Below, in pieces: positions 4,362 to 6,415 of a stretch of DNA of 6,415 nucleotides. Numbering within the stretch: the stretch's first letter is position 1; each line of letters begins with the position of its first letter. Source of the stretch: Candidatus Pacearchaeota archaeon (lineage in GTDB: Archaea > Nanoarchaeota > Nanoarchaeia > Pacearchaeales > GW2011-AR1). Position numbers and translations under genes: made by a program. The stretch lies in NCBI GenBank assembly GCA_023228065.1, contig JALOBX010000017.1, positions 1-6,415 on the forward strand. Reading direction: 5' to 3'. The notes under the pieces are model-generated. The model saw only the letters and a program-made list of their open reading frames with translations. It made no database searches and was not told the origin of the DNA.

Positions 4362-4371
4362 CACACAATAA

Positions 4372-4587
4372 TTAACATTTAATTAATTTTATCCTGTATA
4401 ATTTTTTGTTCATATATTTTTTTCTAGCTGATATCGAGAATATCATCTCATCTGGTTCAAAACAATCTTTGTTTATATTTTCACATTCTTCTGTAGGTGA
4501 ACACATATTTATATCCCCACCACACATGTGTTCACACCCAATTCTTTTTTTACAGTTACAACAACAAATCCAATCACTTCTACTCAT
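4372..4587 (-). CDS. Cysteine-rich small protein, 71 aa
   Basis: The protein begins MSRSDWICCCNCKKRIGCEH and continues with CGGD..CSPTEECENINKDCFEPDE, a dense set of cysteines including C-x2-C pairs. It ends in a basic tail (KKLYRIKLIKC). The ending N-x-D-C-F-x-P matches the fourth-cysteine site of the protein at 6026-6247 (NRDCFVP), so the two look related by a shared four-cysteine, probably zinc-binding scaffold; extra cysteines here may form a second site. It starts one base after the upstream stop (TAACATG) and has no strong ribosome site, so it probably relies on coupling. It is last in its run before the terminator at 4327-4361. Function unknown. Confidence 0.75.
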   Translation of the reverse strand: MSRSDWICCCNCKKRIGCEHMCGGDINMCSPTEECENINKDCFEPDEMIFSISARKKYMNKKLYRIKLIKC

Positions 4588-4588
4588 G

Positions 4589-4876
4589 TTAGCACCGTAC
4601 CGTTTTAAAAATTAATTTTTTTGTAAATAATTTACAATTAAACATATTAAATTCCCCAATATAAAATCTAAAATATAAATCATTTGAGATTCCATAGTAG
4701 CCAATACTGTTAAGAATATGGGAAGTGCAGACATCAATCATAATTTTATTTCTTGTTGCTTTACAATTTAAATTTATAAAATTCTGACCACATCCACACT
4801 CACATTTCTCAATATTAAGACTATTCATATGTAAACATTCTGAACAACACAATTTTCCAGTTTTTATTTCACTCAC
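4589..4876 (-). CDS. Cysteine-rich protein with N-terminal zinc-finger-like motif, 95 aa
   Basis: The GTG start at 4876 follows AAAGGTG by 6 bases; the sequence opens with SEIKTGKLCCSECLHMN and then KCECGCGQNF, giving C-x2-C and C-x-C-x-C groups that look like a small zinc ribbon. The rest is hydrophobic and aromatic but without a clear membrane span (SIGYYGISNDLYFRFYIGEF), ending in a basic tail, FTKKLIFKTVRC, similar in character to the tails of its neighbours. The ribosome site overlaps the upstream gene's stop, so the genes are coupled. I do not recognise the family. It may be a nucleic-acid- or protein-binding adaptor, which is inference from the cysteines alone. Confidence 0.7.
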   Translation of the reverse strand: MSEIKTGKLCCSECLHMNSLNIEKCECGCGQNFINLNCKATRNKIMIDVCTSHILNSIGYYGISNDLYFRFYIGEFNMFNCKLFTKKLIFKTVRC

Positions 4877-4882
4877 TTGTTT

Positions 4883-5125
4883 TCACCTTTCAATGACTTT
4901 AATTTTAAATGATTTTTTAATATAGCATGATAAATAATCTTCATCGGGGTTAAAAATATAATGTTTTTCATTACAATTCTCATTTGGTAAAAATGAGAAA
5001 TAATGTGATTTTTTAGATAAAGAATCTTCACATACCACAATATAACGATTTTCAATATCAATAGGATATTTAATATATTTTAATTTTGAACAGGTTCTAC
5101 ATATTATTTCTGTCTTGCTACACAT
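4883..5125 (-). CDS. Four-cysteine small protein, tandem copy A, 80 aa
   Basis: Paralogue of the next gene to the right (5138-5389). Shared blocks in order: C-x2-C-S-K-L-K-Y-I-K, a V-V-C-x2-S-L strand, Y-F/Y-S-F, N/K-N-C-x2-K-H-Y-I-F, then C-Y-I-K-K-S-F-K-I-K and a basic end. Cysteines at C-x2-C, C and C fit a four-ligand zinc site of treble-clef type, and the same layout is seen in the protein at 6026-6247. The ATG at 5125 follows AAGGAG with an 8-base gap. It ends seven bases before the GTG of the next gene. No function is known; small phage proteins with this cysteine spacing are common, but I cannot name a family. Confidence 0.8.
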   Translation of the reverse strand: MCSKTEIICRTCSKLKYIKYPIDIENRYIVVCEDSLSKKSHYFSFLPNENCNEKHYIFNPDEDYLSCYIKKSFKIKVIER

Positions 5126-5175
5126 ATTAATTTCTCCTTATCTTTTAATGATTTTAATTTTAAATGATTTTTTAA
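4892..5175 (-). repeat. Direct repeat marking the tandem duplication (4892-4920 and 5147-5175)
   Basis: Two 29-base segments, 255 bases apart, are identical except for one C/T difference (on the plus strand AATGA[C/T]TTTAATTTT and onward). Each encodes the C-terminal tail of one paralogue. The spacing equals exactly 85 codons, so recombination between the copies would delete or duplicate one gene in frame. Confidence 0.8.
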
Positions 5176-5389
5176 CATAACATACTAGATCGACAGTAGT
5201 TGTTTCAAAAATATAATGTTTATCCTTACAATTTTTATCAGATTTAAATGAATAATACGGAGAACTATCCAACGAACATTTGCATACTACTGCATCATAA
5301 TTTCCTCTCAATATATCAAAACAATTTTTTTTAATGTATTTTAATTTTGAACACGATTCGCATATTTTTGGGTGATCATATACTCCCAT
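5138..5389 (-). CDS. Four-cysteine small protein, tandem copy B, 83 aa
   Basis: Tandem paralogue of 4883-5125. It starts MGVYDHPKICESCSKLKYIK and keeps the same order of blocks, with D-K-N-C-K-D-K-H-Y-I-F and C-Y-V-K-K-S-F-K-I-K-I-I-K-R near the end. The middle differs: it has extra cysteines (CKCSLDSS) and a longer first loop (KNCFDILRGNYDA). Strong conservation of the C-terminal tail, even at DNA level, with looser middles suggests a duplication followed by divergence of the central region. The ATG at 5389 directly abuts the stop of the RDPxRI gene, with GAGGAT as ribosome site over that gene's end. Role unknown; probably metal binding. Confidence 0.8.
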   Translation of the reverse strand: MGVYDHPKICESCSKLKYIKKNCFDILRGNYDAVVCKCSLDSSPYYSFKSDKNCKDKHYIFETTTVDLVCYVKKSFKIKIIKR

Positions 5390-5566
5390 TTATTTATCCT
5401 CATCAAAGTGATATAATTTTCTTAGTCTTTTGATTAAATCATCATCTTCAATATAATAAACATCACCAAGATTTTGGATCAATTGGCCTAACCTTAAATC
5501 TGGTAATTCCTTCCAGATATTTTTTAATTCTTTAAGAATTCTATTGATTCTTTTAGGATCTCTCAT
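5390..5566 (-). CDS. Conserved small protein of RDPxRI...PDLRLGQLI type, 58 aa
   Basis: The ORF from the ATG at 5566 opens MRDPKRINRILKELKNIWKE and then LPDLRLGQLIQN, followed by DVYYIEDDDLIKRL. This matches a widespread small family in bacteria and phages with the pattern R-D-P-x-R-I-x-x-I-L...W...P-D-L-R-L-G-Q-L-I-x-N...F/Y-Y-I-E-D-D. I know the pattern but no established function. It is all-helical and charged, with no cysteines. Length is normal for the family, so it is complete. The upstream purine stretch (GAAAGG) is about 14 bases away and weak. Its TAA stop is followed at once by the next gene's ATG, giving coupling. Confidence 0.85.
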   Translation of the reverse strand: MRDPKRINRILKELKNIWKELPDLRLGQLIQNLGDVYYIEDDDLIKRLRKLYHFDEDK

Positions 5567-5582
5567 TTTTCAAACCGACCTT

Positions 5583-5753
5583 TCAAATAGATAGGGGAAT
5601 AAAAGTACATACTGGTCTCTCGCATTTACATGTATATTTCATTAGACATGAATTCCTTTTATTTTTGATTATGTGTAATTTGATGTTGATGGCATATTTG
5701 CATCTGAATGGAATATTTTTTTTCTTGGAATCATATTTAAATGATTTTCTCAT
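5583..5753 (-). CDS. Small basic cysteine-containing protein, 56 aa
   Basis: The ATG at 5753 overlaps the stop of the WDSYGA gene as ATGA, and a GGAAG ribosome site lies over that gene's end. The product MRKSFKYDSKKKNIPFRCKY continues through a basic middle (NIKLHIIKNKRNSC) to a cysteine cluster, YTCKCERPVCTFIPLSI. Five cysteines, three of them in C-x-C-x4-C, suggest metal binding, and the high lysine and arginine content would suit nucleic acid contact, but both are inference. I recognise no family. It ends 16 bases before the RDPxRI gene starts. Overlap with its neighbour and an uninterrupted frame support it despite its size. Confidence 0.6.
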   Translation of the reverse strand: MRKSFKYDSKKKNIPFRCKYAINIKLHIIKNKRNSCLMKYTCKCERPVCTFIPLSI

Positions 5754-6007
5754 TTTACTTCTTCCACCTTCTCATAAATATCATTAACATTTCCATTTTT
5801 ATCAAAATATATTTCTAAATCAATTCCGTTAGAATGAACTTCAATTTGCATAGTCCCATCAGCAACGGGAACAATACAAATACTATCTAAAAATTTTCTT
5901 ACACCTTCTATAACTTTTTTGTTAATTGCTGCTGCTCCATATGAATCCCAATTTTTCTTCGTAACGTCAGATTCTAATTCAATTAATTCTTTTTCAAAAT
6001 TTTGCAT
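5750..6007 (-). CDS. Conserved WDSYGA-type small protein, 85 aa
   Basis: The protein has a helical start (MQNFEKELIELESD), then NWDSYGAAAINKKVI at residues 19-33, a helix (VRKFLDSI), a proline- and glycine-bearing strand (VPVADGTMQIEVHSNG) and D-L-E-I-Y-F-D-K-N-G-N-V. This is the pattern of a widespread family (G-W-D-x-Y-G-A-x-x-I ... P...D-G...I-E-x...G...L-E-I), met in many bacteria and mobile elements, often near toxin-antitoxin-like or unknown genes. I know no proven function. The ATG at 6007 follows GGGAG with a 7-base gap. The family length is typical, so the gene is complete. It ends overlapping the next start as ATGA. Confidence 0.85.
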   Translation of the reverse strand: MQNFEKELIELESDVTKKNWDSYGAAAINKKVIEGVRKFLDSICIVPVADGTMQIEVHSNGIDLEIYFDKNGNVNDIYEKVEEVK

Positions 6008-6025
6008 GAATCAACTCCCAAAAAT

Positions 6026-6247
6026 TCAAAATTCTATTTTACGTCTTCTAGGAACAAAACAATCTCTATTAAAATCACGTTCACTGGCATAATATTTATA
6101 TCTATTTGTTTTAGAAGGGATCCCATGAACTAATGAATCTTCACATATTATAATTTTTAAACCATTTTTGCGTTTCAATATTGACTTTCTTTTGTCTAGG
6201 TTTTTGTATTTAATTAATTTTTTACAATTCTTACAGCAATTTTTCAT
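6026..6247 (-). CDS. Four-cysteine small basic protein, 73 aa
   Basis: It opens MKNCCKNCKKLIKYKNLDKR with a C-x2-C pair followed by K-x-L-I-K-Y, then a strand L-K-I-I-I-C-E-D-S-L, a tyrosine-rich link (NRYKYYASE) and N-R-D-C-F-V-P. Order and spacing match the tandem pair at 4883-5389 (C-x2-C...K-L-K-Y; V-C-x2-S-L; N-C), so I group it with them as a third, more distant relative. It is strongly basic (KRKSILKRKNG, RRRKIEF). The ATG at 6247 follows GGAG with a 7-base gap, inside the end of the upstream gene, which it overlaps by 17 bases. A zinc-binding role is likely from the cysteines; a target is unknown. Confidence 0.8.
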   Translation of the reverse strand: MKNCCKNCKKLIKYKNLDKRKSILKRKNGLKIIICEDSLVHGIPSKTNRYKYYASERDFNRDCFVPRRRKIEF

Positions 6248-6415
6248 TCACAACTCCAATCTTATATTCCACCCATTTCCTAGTTGTTGGGTGAAGAATA
6301 ATATTATCTCTATTTTTCTTATACCATTTCAGAGTGTTATCTTTTCCATAAATTGCTTTTCCAGCTCCAATCCAATCTGAAATCATTTCATCAATATATT
6401 TTATAGGCATCTCTA
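6231..6415 (-). CDS. DUF5662-like protein, C-terminal 60 residues (enters from the right edge)
   Basis: The frame is open from the window edge to TAA at 6231-6233. It reads EMPIKYIDEMISDWIGAGKA, then IYGKDNTLKWYKKN and NIILHPTTRKWVEY. The pattern M-P-x-K-Y-x-x-E-M-x-x-D-W-x-x-A-G-x-A-I-x-G...W-Y...K...L-H-P-x-T-R resembles the C-terminal part of DUF5662 proteins, common in phages and bacteria of the gut; their conserved histidine and aspartate residues would lie upstream, outside the window. The M in EMPIKY is probably internal, as no ribosome site precedes it. It overlaps the following gene by 17 bases. Family assignment is from memory of the pattern. Confidence 0.75.
   Translation of the reverse strand, partial: EMPIKYIDEMISDWIGAGKAIYGKDNTLKWYKKNRDNIILHPTTRKWVEYKIGVVNEKLL

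Noticed and set aside
4406..4615. Plus-strand ORF of 69 codons
   Set aside because: Antisense shadow of the cysteine-rich gene at 4372-4587; no plus-strand ribosome site and low-complexity serine/glutamine content.
4620..4636. Inverted repeat TTGTAAA-TAA-TTTACAA as a regulatory site
   Set aside because: It lies inside the coding region of 4589-4876 and is AT-only apart from two pairs, so chance is likely.
4873..5061. Minus-strand ORF of 62 codons
   Set aside because: Out-of-frame shadow inside the 4883-5125 paralogue, which has the ribosome site and clear similarity to its neighbour.
6168..6380. Plus-strand ORF of 70 codons
   Set aside because: Antisense to two coupled minus-strand genes, one with a recognisable family pattern; hydrophobic content reflects the complement of lysine codons.
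1..6415. CRISPR array, tRNA or rRNA genes, integrase attachment site
   Set aside because: No regularly spaced repeats, no cloverleaf-capable GC-rich segments and no rRNA-like blocks were seen; an attachment site cannot be judged without the other end.

Overview
The window is AT-rich, with strong GGAGG-type ribosome sites and almost every gene on the minus strand in tight, often overlapping runs of very small genes. There are no rRNA, tRNA or housekeeping operon neighbours. This suits a large bacteriophage, or a phage-like plasmid, of a low-GC Bacillota-type host; that assignment is inference. The most telling gene is a complete translation initiation factor IF-3, lying outside its usual infC-rpmI-rplT setting and beside small membrane proteins.

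Layout by position. (1) 1-143, plus strand: the 3' end of an IS200/IS605-family element, with the last 35 codons of TnpB (zinc-ribbon CPQC, DRDEN motif) and the right-end hairpin. Its first 110 bases are about 47% GC, against about 30% in nearby flank. It appears to have landed just inside the start of a minus-strand gene whose first 17 codons survive at 144-194. (2) 178-340, minus: a 34-residue single-membrane-span protein and a strong intrinsic terminator. (3) 393-2153, minus: small cytosolic proteins (one FlbD/SwrD-like, one zinc-knuckle, several unknown) plus a 36-residue membrane peptide. One spot here, 1765-1924, has an ambiguous reading frame. (4) 2155-4239, minus: a PrsW-like intramembrane protease, two small membrane proteins, IF-3 and a gamma-glutamylcyclotransferase-like protein. 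This run starts after a terminator at 4327-4361 and a dyad-bearing leader, so it is probably the head of one transcript ending at 295-340. (5) 4372-6415, minus: a second run, rich in small four-cysteine proteins with a tandem duplication, two recognisable conserved small families (RDPxRI and WDSYGA), and the 3' part of a DUF5662-like gene entering from the right edge.

Functionally, region 4 combines a possible translation modifier (IF-3) with membrane-directed proteins. Region 5 looks like a bank of lineage-specific, probably metal-binding accessory proteins of the kind phages use against host targets. Neither role is proven by sequence. Five short genes (34, 36, 56, 58 and 58 residues) were found by reading the strand directly and are supported by ribosome sites, stop/start overlaps or family motifs.
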